From: Leptodontidium sp. MPI-SDFR-AT-0119
Taxonomy: Eukaryota; Ascomycota; Leotiomycetes; Helotiales; Leptodontidiaceae
DNA length: 64,000 bases
Direction of reading: 5' to 3'
Assembly: GCA_020726505.1 (NCBI GenBank)
Contig: JAHLEZ010000008.1
Location: 682,001 to 746,000, forward strand
In this document: positions 1-10,865 of the stretch, in pieces
How the letters are laid out: each line of letters opens with the position of its first letter
Numbering within the stretch: the stretch's first letter is position 1
Program-made: the position numbers and the translations under genes
The notes under the pieces: generated by a model
Database searches by the model: none
Told to the model about the DNA's origin: nothing
Seen by the model: only the letters and a program-made list of their open reading frames with translations

Positions 1-1177
1 GAGCATTGTAGCTCGAGCCAACTCTGGGGAGCTGATCACGGCAGCAGTTAGGGCCTTTGGACTGACCCTTCTTGACAGAGGTCCGGAAGGCAAATCCAAA
101 AATTTCCGTGGCCTCGAGGCGTACGTTGCTACATTGGAAAAGTTGAGTTCTACCTTACAGTCGCCCGAGAACTGCTTCCGAATAGAGACTGCGGCTGCGG
201 TTGTATGTTTGGCAATGGTAGAGGTACGAATACATATTCCATACTGATTCGGGAACCCTGTTGACTTATTCACTATAGTTGATGCTCCCAAAGTCAGACA
301 GCAACACCCTTGCACATTTTGGGGGACTCGGTGCGCTGATCAATATGTATTCTCCTGAGGTGTTTGACTCCGGGGACTTTCATGCCATTTTCGTAGGCTG
401 TCGACCTGTTCTTGTGAGTCGCTTGATGGAAGGGCTGCTGAGCGAATGTTCTGACTGAGATGGTAGATTTTCCAAGCTTTGACGGCACGGAAATCAACAT
501 TTCTTGGCCGAGAGGAGTGGCTGAGAGCACCATTCCGCCAGCACTCTCCTTCAGAGTTGCAAATGCTCCTAGGAGATGTAGCTGTCCTTTCGGGTATCTT
601 GGAGGGGATAGATGATCTGCAAACCCTCGCTCCAGAAACGGCCCTGAAAAGTGCTTACGAATTCAAACTCACATTGTCCGAGGTTCTCGTTCGCCTATCG
701 AAATGGGAGGGCCAATTCGAATTGAAAAAGAAGCCTGGCCACATAGTTTCCCAACGCGAACTATCGGATTTCTGGTTTCCAAGCTTGCTTGCAGCGAACG
801 TCTATATCCACATGTGGGCTTTCCAGATCGTCTGTTTTACCGAACTGGCGAAATTGAGCAAGCTTTTCCCTCATTGTTTTTGCGACGGTCGTAGTGATCT
901 AGAGATAAGTGAGGCGTGGGAAGAACACAACACAAGACTATATGGGCTGGCTACTAACATTTGCCAATCCATGGAATATCTGTTGCAGGACGAGATGCTG
1001 CTTTATGGGCCAGCAGCTGCTATGTGGCCTCTAGCGACTGCATATACTGTGTTGATTGAAGACGTGGAAGGCAATAAAGAACAAATCAAGCTTTACTGGG
1101 ATTTTCTGAGCAGAATTCGCAACAGAGGGTTTTTGAGCGTACCTGTAAGCACGGCGGACGCCCATTCCAGAGTTTGA
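1..1177 (+). CDS. Fungal Zn2Cys6-type transcription factor, C-terminal part (5' truncated by window)
   Basis: Three exons read continuously: 1-223 (frame from base 2), 279-413 and 467-1177. The introns are 224-278 (gtacga...tatag) and 414-466 (gtgagt...ggtag), both phase 0. The joined 356-residue fragment is rich in helices. It contains the pattern GCRPVL-IFQALTARKSTFL-REEW, typical of the C-terminal region of fungal C6-zinc regulators (fungal-specific transcription factor domain 2). The zinc cluster itself would lie left of base 1 and is not visible. The protein ends in an unstructured SVPVSTADAHSRV tail. Such proteins are nuclear DNA-binding regulators, often beside metabolic genes, but no target can be inferred here. 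I am confident of the exon structure and moderately confident of the family. The start and full length are unknown. Confidence 0.75.
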
Positions 1178-1834
1178 AGTTAATGGACGAATACTACACT
1201 TGTACATTGGTCTCGGGCGTGTTTTGGTATTATTGGATTTGTCTAAAATTAACATCTGAATCAAAAGAGGGCCATATAAATATCAGACACAGAAATGTTG
1301 TGCTATTAATAGGTTCTGTGGTGAAGACAATAAAACGAGCAAGTGAGGAAGCATGCGCGTCAAAATTAGCCTAGACTTGACTCTCTCATCACGCCCCCGC
1401 CCCCCAACCAAGTACCGCACCAGAGCCCAACGAAGCTAATGCATTATATGCCTGGAGTTTTTGTTTTGTTTTGAAAAGGAATATACGAGAATTCAAAGGT
1501 ATTAAATCTCCTTCGACTATTACGCAGGCTCACCGAGACGTGTTCTTCCTATCATCGATCGTACCTCCCCAGAGTCTTCGCCTGCTTCGCTATCCATGTT
1601 TCTACTACCTTAAAGTACCCATCGCTACTCGACTCCAAGTATCCGATATGTCCGTTTTTATGTACACTAACATCGGCTATTTTGATCCAATCAGTTTTCA
1701 CACCAGCTTGGTTCAGAAATCGATCACACAGTGATCGTAAGTTGCATATGGACTAGCCTCTCTAGTAAGGCTACGTACGGAACTCCGGCCACGTTGGCTA
1801 GGATGTGGACGGTGTTATTGCCGCTAGATGCTTG
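1178..1834. other. Intergenic, no supported gene
   Basis: This is the 3' flank of the transcription factor. It includes a short C-rich patch near 1391-1407. Short open frames exist, but they lack plausible starts, domains or splice context. I see nothing else. Confidence 0.5.
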
Positions 1835-3153
1835 GAGAATGCAGGACCTTAATGGAAGGTGTGTACCGTCACTAGGTCGGTGTAGTGGGAGATCGGAGGA
1901 GAGAGATTCAGATTGGTGACGGCGAGACAATGGAGGTCGAGGCGCAGAGATGAAGGATTGAGTAGTCCCCAAAACCACGTGGTGGTCGTAGCAGCAGACG
2001 AAGGACTTGGAGATATTCCGCCAGAGGAAGTTGTCTTATCGTCTGAAGTCGTGGTGGACGAATCGCTTGTAGATGTTGTGCTAGATGAAGTTGCCTTGAT
2101 GTCGCCTGAGGTCGCCGAAGTCTGCTGGGAAGTTGCCTGCTGGTCCTCAACTTTGAAGTCGAGGATTTCGGTTTGATAGCTCGAGGTAATAATCCAGGTC
2201 CAAAACCGAGCCTAGAGACTCCGACATGAATTAAATGTCTGCTGAAGAAGTTGATATACTGGGGATACACTAGGTATGGACTTGTAAAGCTAGACTAGGA
2301 ACTGGAAGTGAGAGCGTACTAGGAGAATAACAAACCCAAGTACCACCGTCAATACAAGGCGGAAGACAGCACCGATACCAAGCCTGTCGTTGGAATGGAG
2401 TTCAGGGGGGCTGAATCACGATCCGTTTCAACTTGCGAGGTGTACTCATCCTTCTCGTTCTTCAAGTTCTTCTCGCGGTTGTGTCGAATTTGTTGAGAAC
2501 TATCCGTGCTGTATCCAATAGCAAAATAGTTATCTTTATAATCCCTATGCAGATCAGTATCCAATGCTGTGGTTTCCCCTCGGACGTACGACATCAAATT
2601 ACTCTTTCCACCCACATTTCCCCTCCGAATCTCCACCTCGCTTCATCACAATATCCCTCCTATCGTAATCCGCTAATCCCTGTGCACTCATGCCATCAAC
2701 ATCTGCATGATAACAATAGTCCTCAATCTTCTCTAATATCATATCATCTACCATGCCTAGCATCGCTTGACCGCACATAAACAAAACGCCACGTCGATTC
2801 CATCCTAGACGCTCCCAAGCCATGGCGGTATTGAAAGAAAGTACAATACACTGGTTTATCGGGCTCTTTGAGTGTATGCGTATCCACCCATCGAACAAAA
2901 CGTGGGTTACTGGCGAGGTCGTAGAGCGTTGCCGTTTAGCGAAAGTTTAGAGAGAGGTGCGGTGGTACCGAAGTACATGGGATAGGGAACTATAATGCTA
3001 AGGCGGTTTGATAGGATCAAGGTGTTTCGGTCTCTCTGTGGAGGAGACGTATCAGGAACTAAAGTAGCAGGATGGGGTGTTAGTTGAGTTTCAGGTTTTG
3101 ACTTGAAGAGAGTTGAATTGAATGGGTATATGGGGGAGACTTACCTGGTCCAT
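1835..3153 (-). pseudogene. Possible decayed protein-coding gene (frame relay)
   Basis: Reading leftward, an ATG exon (3145-3153, M-D-Q) is followed by a good intron (3036-3144, gtaagt...cacag). An open frame then begins R-D-R-N-T-L-I-L-S-N-R. Coding-like sequence next jumps frame near 2930 (Y-D-L-A-S-N-P-R-F-V-R-W-V-D-T-H-T). It jumps again near 2800 to a frame with GMVDDMILEKIEDYCYHAD. Further left is a hydrophobic stretch (VLTVVLGFVILLV, about 2290-2350) and a Ser/Thr-rich stretch (about 1880-2150). No single frame carries all of these, and some joins lack obvious introns. I read this as a frameshifted relic or a poorly understood multi-exon gene. The family is not recognised. Confidence 0.3.
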
Positions 3154-4398
3154 TTTAGTGAATTTGTAGCTGTTGTGTTAATTAGCTCAAGCCCGATTAG
3201 TAACTCAAAGTTCGATTCAATTCGAGTTGAGTGAAGTCGGGTTTCTTACAACGAGGCTAAGTGAACACTTAAGTTGGATCCTGAAGCTACTCTTGAACTC
3301 CTTAGATAGCCCGAAGTGAAGTTGGGCACAATTGGGCACTATATCAATTCCTAGAATAGTCGATGTTAGGTCAAATGAACTGACTAAGTAAAGAGAATAG
3401 AGAGAATACAATCAAATTTGCCGAGAGAGAAGAATGCATGCATTGAATAGTGGGCTGCACGGGATTAGAGTAACAAAGGTAAGAGCGGGAAGTAAATCAT
3501 ATCATGCCCACCCACTTCCTACCTAGCAACTTATCTTATCTTAGTAGAAGCTAAAGTTCCTTAACCTTAGGCCGAATATACCTTATATCCCTTCGTTATC
3601 TTACTTTTGAGGCAAGAATAAAAGAGGCTGAACAAGACCAAATAAAAAGGTTCATTCCGACGTGGGAAGTGGGGCAAGGTAGGGTAAGGTAAGATGGCAC
3701 AGGGTAAAGGAAATCAAGTTGAGAGGACCAAGACAAACAAACCACCGAACCGAACCAACCACAGGTCAGCAATGGGAAGAAAGAAGACAGGGACGGGACA
3801 GTAGAAGTTGCTGCACCTTTAAAAAAATTTAAAAAAAAAATTTGAATTCGATCCGATTCGAACTCATTAGATTTCGCGATTCTCGTGGCGTAAACAAGGT
3901 GAGATGGGTTGAAGTCGGGTGGCGTGGGTGGATGAGGTGAGGTGCGGTGAGATGAGGTGGGATGGAGTAGAGTCTCGCTTAATACAATCCGTTTGTTTTA
4001 TAAACGGGTAAGTAATCCCAAATTCCAATTCCAATTCAATTTCTATTTAGCAAACCTGTCCGCCACCCACCTACCTTCCGAGCCGCCACTCGTCCGCATC
4101 TACATTAAATGATTCTTTCACGGCGTACTTCGCTTTGAGTTCATTAATGCGGCGAATAGAATACGGACAATTTCGACAACCCCACCTTCTTCAATCCTAA
4201 CCGTCCTCCTCCTCGAGCTCGTGCTCACGCTCAAACCAGCTCCGAATTCGAATTCGAATTCTCGTCCGAGGGCATGCACTCTGCTACCTAAGCTCACCGC
4301 CACCAATCCCTTTCCCGCTCCAAGCCCGGCCCCCGACCCAGAACAATAATAATAGTAAGTACTAATATTAATACTATTATTCTATTATATAATCTTAC
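3154..4398. other. Intergenic, low-complexity rich
   Basis: No convincing gene is seen. The stretch holds an A-tract (about 3822-3842), a GTGAGATG/GGTGAGGT-type purine-rich repeat patch (about 3895-3970) and several GAATTC/TTCGAA-type near-palindromes (about 3842-3862 and 4239-4262). Confidence 0.5.
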
Positions 4399-4536
4399 AC
4401 CTCCCCTTTTCCCCCCCTTTTTCCCCCCTTTTTCCCCCCCTTTTCCCCCCCCCCCCCCACTTTTTCCTTCTTCCCCCTTTTTTCTTTTCTTTCCCTTTTC
4501 TCTCCCCTGTTCTCTCCCCTTTCCCCTCCCCCTCAT
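4399..4536. repeat. Long polypyrimidine (C/T) tract
   Basis: About 135 bases are almost purely C and T on the plus strand, including a run of about 14-15 C near 4444-4458. Its purine complement could form triplex or G-rich structures. Any open frame across it encodes simple-sequence Gly/Lys or Pro/Phe peptides and is not evidence of a gene. Confidence 0.85.
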
Positions 4537-4570
4537 AATTCTAACTACGATTATAACTCAAACCCTAAAA

Positions 4571-4765
4571 ACTCAGACTCAAACTCGGAATCGCAAAACT
4601 CAAGAGCAGGGCCCGACTGCAACTAGAAGAGCAGCAGCAGAGGAGGAGGAGGATTTAGAAAGCACCATTGAGCAATTCGCACAAGCTCTAGCTAAAGAGC
4701 AGGAGCTTGATGGGCGGATTGCGGTGTTGACGGGACGGTTGGGGAGGAAGTTTGAATATGAATGA
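4571..4765 (+). CDS. Possible C-terminal exon of an unrecognised small protein
   Basis: From about 4571 an open frame gives a charged, helical stretch, ALAKEQELDGRIAVLTGRLG, ending KFEYE at a TGA (4763-4765). It is preceded by an acidic run (AAAEEEED). This looks like a coiled-coil C-terminus of the kind found in small complex subunits. The frame upstream runs into the polypyrimidine tract, so no start or 5' exon can be placed. A candidate upstream exon begins at the ATG near 4108 or in the frame FINAANRIRTIS (about 4139). No family is recognised and this may not be a gene. Confidence 0.25.
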   Translation, partial: TQTQTRNRKTQEQGPTATRRAAAEEEEDLESTIEQFAQALAKEQELDGRIAVLTGRLGRKFEYE

Positions 4766-5142
4766 GGGAGGGGGAGTTGGGACGGTAGGTGTGTGGGTTT
4801 TCTAGGTGGTTTGTTTACTTTTTGGATTTAGGTTGGCATTTACATTTAAGGAAAGCGACAGATGGGGTGGGGGGGGTTATCAGAAATCCAATGATGTTGA
4901 GAGGTACAAGATAATCTAGGATAGATAAGATAGGATGAGACAAGACTTGATCACGGACACAGAAAAAAGCGACTGAATGATATTCTCAACTAACACGATT
5001 CTCTAGCGAAAGTCAGTACTCGCTCATAATTAGCAATTCATTTCAAGGCAATTTGATCCAATTCAATCTCCTTCTTTCCCTTCTTTTCTTCCTCAAATAT
5101 ATAACTCTCTCCCTCTCCCCTCCCTTCCCCCCCTGCCTCTTC

Positions 5143-6478
5143 CTATCCATTTACTCGACCCTCCCTCGCCTTCCCAACAAAGCCCTTCATATCCTCAACA
5201 TCCCTCACCATCCCCATAACCAAATCCTTTATAAACGTTACCCGCATCCACGTCTCCCTAACCTCCTTCCCCCACACATCCCACCTGTTCTTTTCCCACC
5301 CCTTTAAAACTTTCTTCCCACTTAAATCTAACCTCGAAGCATCCTCTAACACCTCTATGAGCAGATGGTACGCCAGCAAGAGCCGCGTGGTTTGCCCGAA
5401 CGGCCTGAGTGAGGATGCGTACGAGGAAGGTAGGAACCTTGCTCGGCGTTGGATTTTGCGCTTGTGTCCTGAGTTTGAGTGATGACCAGCGGATGGGTGT
5501 GTCGCGGTATAGGAATATGTGTTGATTGCTGATTTCGTTGTTGCGCTTATGATAGTTGGAGAGAAAGGACTGGTATGTGGTCTCTTTTCCTTCTTCTTCT
5601 TCTTCTTCCTCCTCGTCCTCGTCTCTGCCACCGCCCCTATTGTTGTTGTTGTTTCCCGATTGTGGAGATTGAGATTGCGAGAGAGAATTAGGAGGAGGAG
5701 GAGCGACGGAAATCATCCCACCAACCCAATCCTCAGCCATCCTCACCCCACATAACAAGCCATCGATATGCTTCACTACCTCTCTCAACCGCTCCTCATT
5801 CTCATCTAACACGGATTCATACACGTCCAACGCACGGTCTAGATTCCTCTTCTGTATACGCGTGAGCCATCGCCGTGGGAGGAGGGGTGGTAGGAAGCGT
5901 GTGAGGATGTGATTGTGCTGTCGACAGGATGAGCCGAAGAGAGGGGTGAGTACTGGGTTGAGTAGAGTGGGGAGGTGCACCACGTAGCGCAATGTGCTGT
6001 TGTCAAGGGTGGAGAGGGAGGCTTCATGGGTGGCGATGAGGCTGAGGAGGTGTGGGGGAAGGGAGAGGAGGGTGGATTCGAGACGGTGGAAGAGTGGACC
6101 GAGGTAGCTTTCGAGGGGAGTGTTTTCTTGTTGGCTGTTGGGGTTTGGATTCGCCGAATTTGCGTCTGGCTTTGGGTGGTTGTGGTTAAGAGGTGGTGGC
6201 GTCTCAAGGCGATCCTTGGGGTAGAATCTGAATGGGTAGTCTGCTTTGAGCGGTGTCTCTCCGTCGAGGTATCGTGCTTCGGATACGAGGAGAGGGTCTT
6301 TACTGAGAAGTGAGCTGAATCGAATGGACAAGGTAAAGAGGGGATGGGTTGGGCTGTTTGTGGATGGGAGGGAAATATCATCGAGGTCACAGGACTGTTG
6401 AGATTGCGAGCTGTGGTAGATGAAGCTGAGTAGAGACGATGAAACGAGGATGATACTAAGGAGACGATGATGGCGCAT
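5143..6478 (-). CDS. Hypothetical protein with N-terminal signal-anchor; frame change near C-terminus
   Basis: I start at the ATG at 6476-6478, because it directly precedes a hydrophobic segment (LLSIILVSSSLLSFIY) that fits a signal peptide or signal anchor. An in-frame ATG at 6563-6565 would add 29 residues. The body has PYPFRFYPKDR-like and leucine-rich helical stretches (residues about 110-240). It also carries a Glu-rich run (about residues 300-310) encoded by a GAG/GAA repeat near 5588-5625. Near 5345-5415 coding character passes from one frame (ILTQAVRANHAALAG) to another (LLIEVLEDASRLDL), which ends at 5143. A short intron (for example gtacgc...atagag, about 70 nt) or a one-base frameshift would explain this. 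The family is unknown; it probably acts in the secretory pathway. Confidence 0.55.
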
Positions 6479-7033
6479 GACGAAGCTGACGGGAGTCGAA
6501 TGGACCAAATGTGACCTGTGTTGGGTGGGTGGATGATATCGAGACAGTACGTGCGTGCGTGCCATGATGATGAGTTTGCATATGTGCTCGAGAGATCAAA
6601 TAAAGAAACAGCTTTTTCTTTGATACGGGAATGGCAACGTAATGAATGCAGCCACCCGGCTCCGCGCTGCTGACGATTTCGAACGAAACAAAGAGAAAGG
6701 CGGGTGAGCTGGCGGGCGTTTGTTCATTTCTTTTGAGGAGATTCATTCAAGTGTTCTAGAATTCGGGAGCCAGGCTTAGCCTAGATGCGCAGCCGGAAAT
6801 GGATGAGCGACAACACAACAAACATCAGATCAGGTCGAGTCGTTCTGAAATCAAGTGAAACGGATCTGAGTGAGATCAAAGGAAGAGATGGGATGTTGAG
6901 ATGTGTAGGCGGATAGGTGCTTTGTTTAGGTAGTCGGGGGCGTTGGCGGTGAGAGAAGCGAAAGAAATCTTCTGAAATGGTACGACGGAAAGGGAAAAGA
7001 CAAGGACCGCAAGGACCGCAAGGATGGCAAGGA
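6479..7033. other. Intergenic / upstream region of the 5143-6478 gene
   Basis: No supported gene is seen. The region contains the 5' flank of the leftward gene and leads into the minisatellite. Nothing else is evident. Confidence 0.5.
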
Positions 7034-7160
7034 AGGTAAGGAAGGTAAAGAAGGTAAGGAAGGTAAGGAAGGTAAGGAAGGTAAGGAAGGTAAGGAAGGT
7101 AAGGAAGGTAAGGAAGGTAAGGAAGGTAAGGAAGGTAAGGAAGGTAAGGAAGGTAAGGAA
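7034..7160 (+). repeat. 9-bp minisatellite, unit GGAAGGTAA, about 14 copies
   Basis: Fourteen near-perfect copies of a 9-bp unit run in tandem; the second copy differs by one base (GGTAAAGAA). The array is open in all frames, giving artefact peptides such as KVR or LPY repeats. Each unit contains AAGGTAAGG, which matches the 5' splice-site consensus. The array lies about 270 bases upstream of the ATG of the rightward gene at 7432, so it may fall in its promoter or leader. Confidence 0.95.
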
Positions 7161-7238
7161 GACAAAGAGGGCAAAAAAAGCAAAGGGGGAAGAAGGAGGA
7201 GGAGGAGGATTTCGAAGTCTTTGAATGTTGATATAACT

Positions 7239-7335
7239 CATCCATCCATCCATCCATCCATCCAACCATCCATCCAACCATCCATCCAACCAACCATCCA
7301 ACCAACCATCCATCCATCCATCCATCCATCCATCC
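7239..7335 (+). repeat. CCAT/CCAA tetranucleotide microsatellite
   Basis: About 97 bases consist of CATC/CCAT units interrupted by CCAAC variants. The array ends about 95 bases before the ATG of the next gene, so it probably lies in its promoter or 5' leader. Reverse-strand open frames here (MDGW, VGWL repeats) are artefacts. Confidence 0.95.
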
Positions 7336-7431
7336 TACATCATCAAGATCCCCTACCTACCCTCGTATACATCGATCGTGTTGCCCTGATCAATAACACC
7401 CACCCACTCACCCTCCTACTTGCCTCTGAGA

Positions 7432-8897
7432 ATGGCCAGCACTAGCAATGATAGTGGGAATGGTGTTGGTGGATTCGAACCGGGCATAGGCGGCCTATTT
7501 GCACAAGTATTTGCCATGCTCCTCCAAGCAATCTCCATGGCCGGATTCCTCCTTCGAGCCGGCTGCCGCTTCTGCGTCTGGCCCCTCATCGCTTGCATTA
7601 CCCTCCCGTGCGATGGACATTCAAGTTCCTCAGCTGCTTCAGCTACTTCACGGCGGGTTCTATAAACATCGTCGGCGCGGTGGTCCTGATTGCCCTGGTT
7701 ATCCTTCTGGTTCTCGTTTTCATCGTCGGGTATGTGGTGGCTTGGGCTATACTGGCGCTCGATCAGAGTGAGAATGTCATAGCGTGGGGCGTGGTGTCGC
7801 TTCTGGGCTCGGCGGTAGGCCTTAGAAAAGGCGACTTCTCGACCTGGGTGCGTGTGGAGGTTTGTCCGCTGCTGCCGTTTGGTGGCCAGATCCCGATACT
7901 GCGGGTGGGCATTTGCGATGGGAGGAAGGAGACGAAGAAGCAGATCAAATCGAGTAGGGCCACTCCTCCTCCATCGTCGGCATCATTCCTCGAACTGGGT
8001 ATGGGATCAGAGGCAGAATGGCAAGCGATTGTTGCACATGGGAAGAAAATCTCCGCCCTGGCCGACGACGTGCACGACATGGCCAGCCAGTGGGAAGAAG
8101 TTAGGGATCAGCTGCGAATGTATGGGACTGGAGATTTGTGGATGCCGACGCCGATGCAGGAGCTGGAGCCGGGGACGCGGCCGCATGGGAACAAGAATGG
8201 TTACACCAACACCACCCCTCGACTCGCTCTCCTCGACTCCCTCGACGCCCTCTCCTCCAACCTCGGAACATGTGCAACCCTCCTTCCCGAATTACCTGCC
8301 CACCTCGTCGCATTAGTCGTCAAGGTCCGCATCACCGTCAAACAGGCGCACGCTGCAGCTTTACAATTGAACCGGCGCCGTCCAGATGATGCGAGAGAAC
8401 TCACGCGCCAGTACACCATTCAGGTAGATGCCATCTTACAATACCTCGATAGTGTGGTAGGAATCATAAACAAGATCCTCGTCGCCGACGAGGAAGCCAA
8501 GAAGATCTTAAACGTCGTCTGGTACCACGTTACCGGCTGCGAGACCTGGCTTGATGAGCAGGTGCAGGACAGATTGAACTCGCTGCAGCTGGGCTCCTGG
8601 GCGCGTTGGACTAAGGGAACACTAGTAGCAACACGAAACAAGTCGGAGCAGGAGCAGTGGGAGAATCTGCAGCGTGCAAAGCTCATCCAACAATCCTCGG
8701 TGGAGACGTTGCAAGATCTGCGGAAAGCACTGAAGAATGTTCGCGGCTCTGTGCAGGGCCTTCGCAATGTGTTGGATAGACCTATCAGCATGAATGGGCG
8801 TGATTCTTGGGCTTTGCAGGTCTACCTTGGAGGTTTGGATGCGCAATTGAGCTTTTTCAACGAGCTTCAAAGGCAGTTACAAGAGGAAACGGGATAA
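7432..8897 (+). CDS. Two-TM membrane protein with long helical cytosolic region, unknown function
   Basis: Exon 1 runs 7432-7575 and exon 2 runs 7626-8897. The proposed intron is 7576-7625 (gtctgg...ttcaag, phase 0), the only arrangement I found that joins the two coding-like frames at a normal intron size. The product is 471 residues. Residues about 20-45 form a first hydrophobic segment (FAMLLQAISMAGFLL). Residues about 60-90 form a strong second one (IVGAVVLIALVILLVLVFIV). The rest is soluble and mostly helical, with heptad-like leucines and charged residues (about 160-470), for example LQDLRKALKNVRGSVQGL. No known domain is recognised. The donor is not a strong match to GTATGT, so the junction is tentative. 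Confidence 0.65.
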
Positions 8898-8930
8898 CAA
8901 GAGGCGATGGTGTGATGGCGGACAAGGAGG

Positions 8931-8959
8931 AGGGAGGGAGGGAGGGAGGGAGGGAGGGA
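8931..8959 (+). repeat. (AGGG)n microsatellite
   Basis: About seven AGGG units lie just after the stop codon of the preceding gene, probably within its 3' UTR. The G-rich strand is the transcribed-sense strand, so the RNA could form a quadruplex. Confidence 0.9.
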
Positions 8960-10865
8960 AGGAAAGCAGTGGTAGAAGGAACACAGACAGACATCTGTAT
9001 ACATGTCAGGGAGGACACTATGGCTTTCTATGGTACATACATGGCTCTCTACAAGCTTGTGGTCTGCTCTTCAATACTACGGCTGCTTGCGATTCTCTTT
9101 TTCCTCCCTATGTAGAGAAATCTCTTGGTCTTGTGTAGAGCAAACAAACTCTTTCCTTTGGCAATACCCAGCAGGTAAGGAGAAAGCTTTGGCATATCTT
9201 CCCTTTATTCTCATCCTGCCTAGGTATTTATTTCTCACATTCGTTTAGATTCAACTTTCTCTCCCCTTCCCTTCTCTTCAGCAAGGCAAGAAGGGCGCCG
9301 CCCACACTGACTTGACGTAAGTAAGATCTGATCTCTTCTTGTATTCCGATTCCGGGGATGTTTTCCTGATCTACTACCTTACGGTACATCACCACAGCTC
9401 TTCCTCGACAGACATTCCCTCCCCAATCTCAAGACCAGCTGCCGTCTCAGCTGGGACCCCCGATCACAAAGTTGCCCTCTTGAGATTCATCAAGCGGCAC
9501 GATCTCAGAAGCCAGACTGCACTCAAGGATTTCATCATTGTACCGCTCGATACCAGAGGCGGCGGCGGAGAAGAAGCAGGAGGGGGAGAAGTTGTTTCCC
9601 CCGCCACTCTTCAACATCGAGCACACTTCTTGAGACTCATCCAATCGGTGGTGGATATACCTCCAGATGATCCACGCTAGAATACCACGCCTGTTAAATC
9701 AAAGAGGTCTACGAGGAGAGCCAGCGGCGCGAATTTTGAGGAGCGAGTCGGTCTGCAGAGTTGATGCTGGTCGAAGTGCGTGGCGGGGATGATGAGGATT
9801 GGGTGGTTAGAGGAGGCTTGGGAGGTTTTGGATGATGGGGATGGAGATGGGGAGATTGTCGAGCAACATAGTTATGGACCAGAATAGCGATTCTGGTCGT
9901 GATGATGAGACTACGACAACGATGATGATGATCACAATCGAGACTCTCACAACTAAACCATCCTAGGCTAATTCTAGCTCTACGATGACGAATATATCGT
10001 CTCGCAACAAGAACAATAACAATAATGATAGCCCTCTCGCTCACCCTCCTCATACACTACGCACGCCTCCACCTCCACTATCGACTCCCATTAAGATCAA
10101 GATCAAGCCTCCCACCTCCCCTCTACCATTTACCACCTATCCTCTCCCCCTCCTCCCTATTTCTTTCCCCTTCCTCCCTCGATAACCAAATCACTACCCA
10201 AACAACCCCCCTCCCCCACCACCTCAACCACACCATCCTCTCTAAACGCCAACTTATTACCCGACCTCGACCTCGCCCTGGTGGCCAGCAAACGCCAAGG
10301 ATTCTCGCAGGGCGAAGAAGAAGAGGGCAAGCGGTCCTAGTTAGCGATTAAGGAGAGTGCGGAGGAAACGTATGGTTTTTACTACGAGGTATTGGAGGGA
10401 GGCTAAGGATTTGGGGAGGGAGGGGGATAGTAGGTATTGAGGTTTATGGAAGGGGTGGCGGTGGTTATGGGATTAGGGAAGGGGTAGGGGGGATTGAAGG
10501 GAAGAGGGAGGGGAGGGTAAAGGAGACAGAGGCTGGTACGAATAGGTGTAATCGATAACCCTATTTTGATCGCACGACGCAAGTATGCCAGTTAATAGTA
10601 TTGTTGGCACAAGGTATTAGTAGTTGCCTTGAATAAGAGGTCTAAAAGGTCTATCATTTTACAGGAATATCTAAAGGACTAGGGTTAAGCCCCGAAAACA
10701 TAAACGGGTAAGATGACTTTATTCCTTCTCTGACTCAAAAAGGAAAATCGGACCTCTCCAAGCGTGTGACTCCAGGTCGACAACAGGTCCTCAAGAAATA
10801 TCAGAGATATAATGCCATGCGTAGTGCATTTGAACCAGAGGATAGAAGCCACTGCTCAGGATGAC
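8960..10865. other. Intergenic, no supported gene
   Basis: One 113-residue open frame (9339-9680) and several Pro- or Ser-rich frames (9709-10350) occur. They have biased simple composition, no domain and no splice context. A short imperfect duplication (TTGAGATTCATCAA / TTGAGACTCATCCAA, near 9480 and 9631) is present. I do not call a gene here. Confidence 0.45.

Noticed and set aside
4294..4536. Gly/Lys-rich 80-codon frame on the minus strand
   Set aside because: It is the complement of a C/T-rich tract and has no coding character beyond the repeat.
7024..7329. Open frames with KVR, LPY, PSL or MDGW repeats
   Set aside because: They are translations of simple tandem repeats (9-bp and 4-bp units) that lack stops by composition only.
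7466..7484. tRNA-like T-loop (minus strand GGTTCGAATCC)
   Set aside because: The flanking bases do not pair into a T stem, no A box or anticodon arm is found, and the sequence lies inside the first exon of a coding gene.
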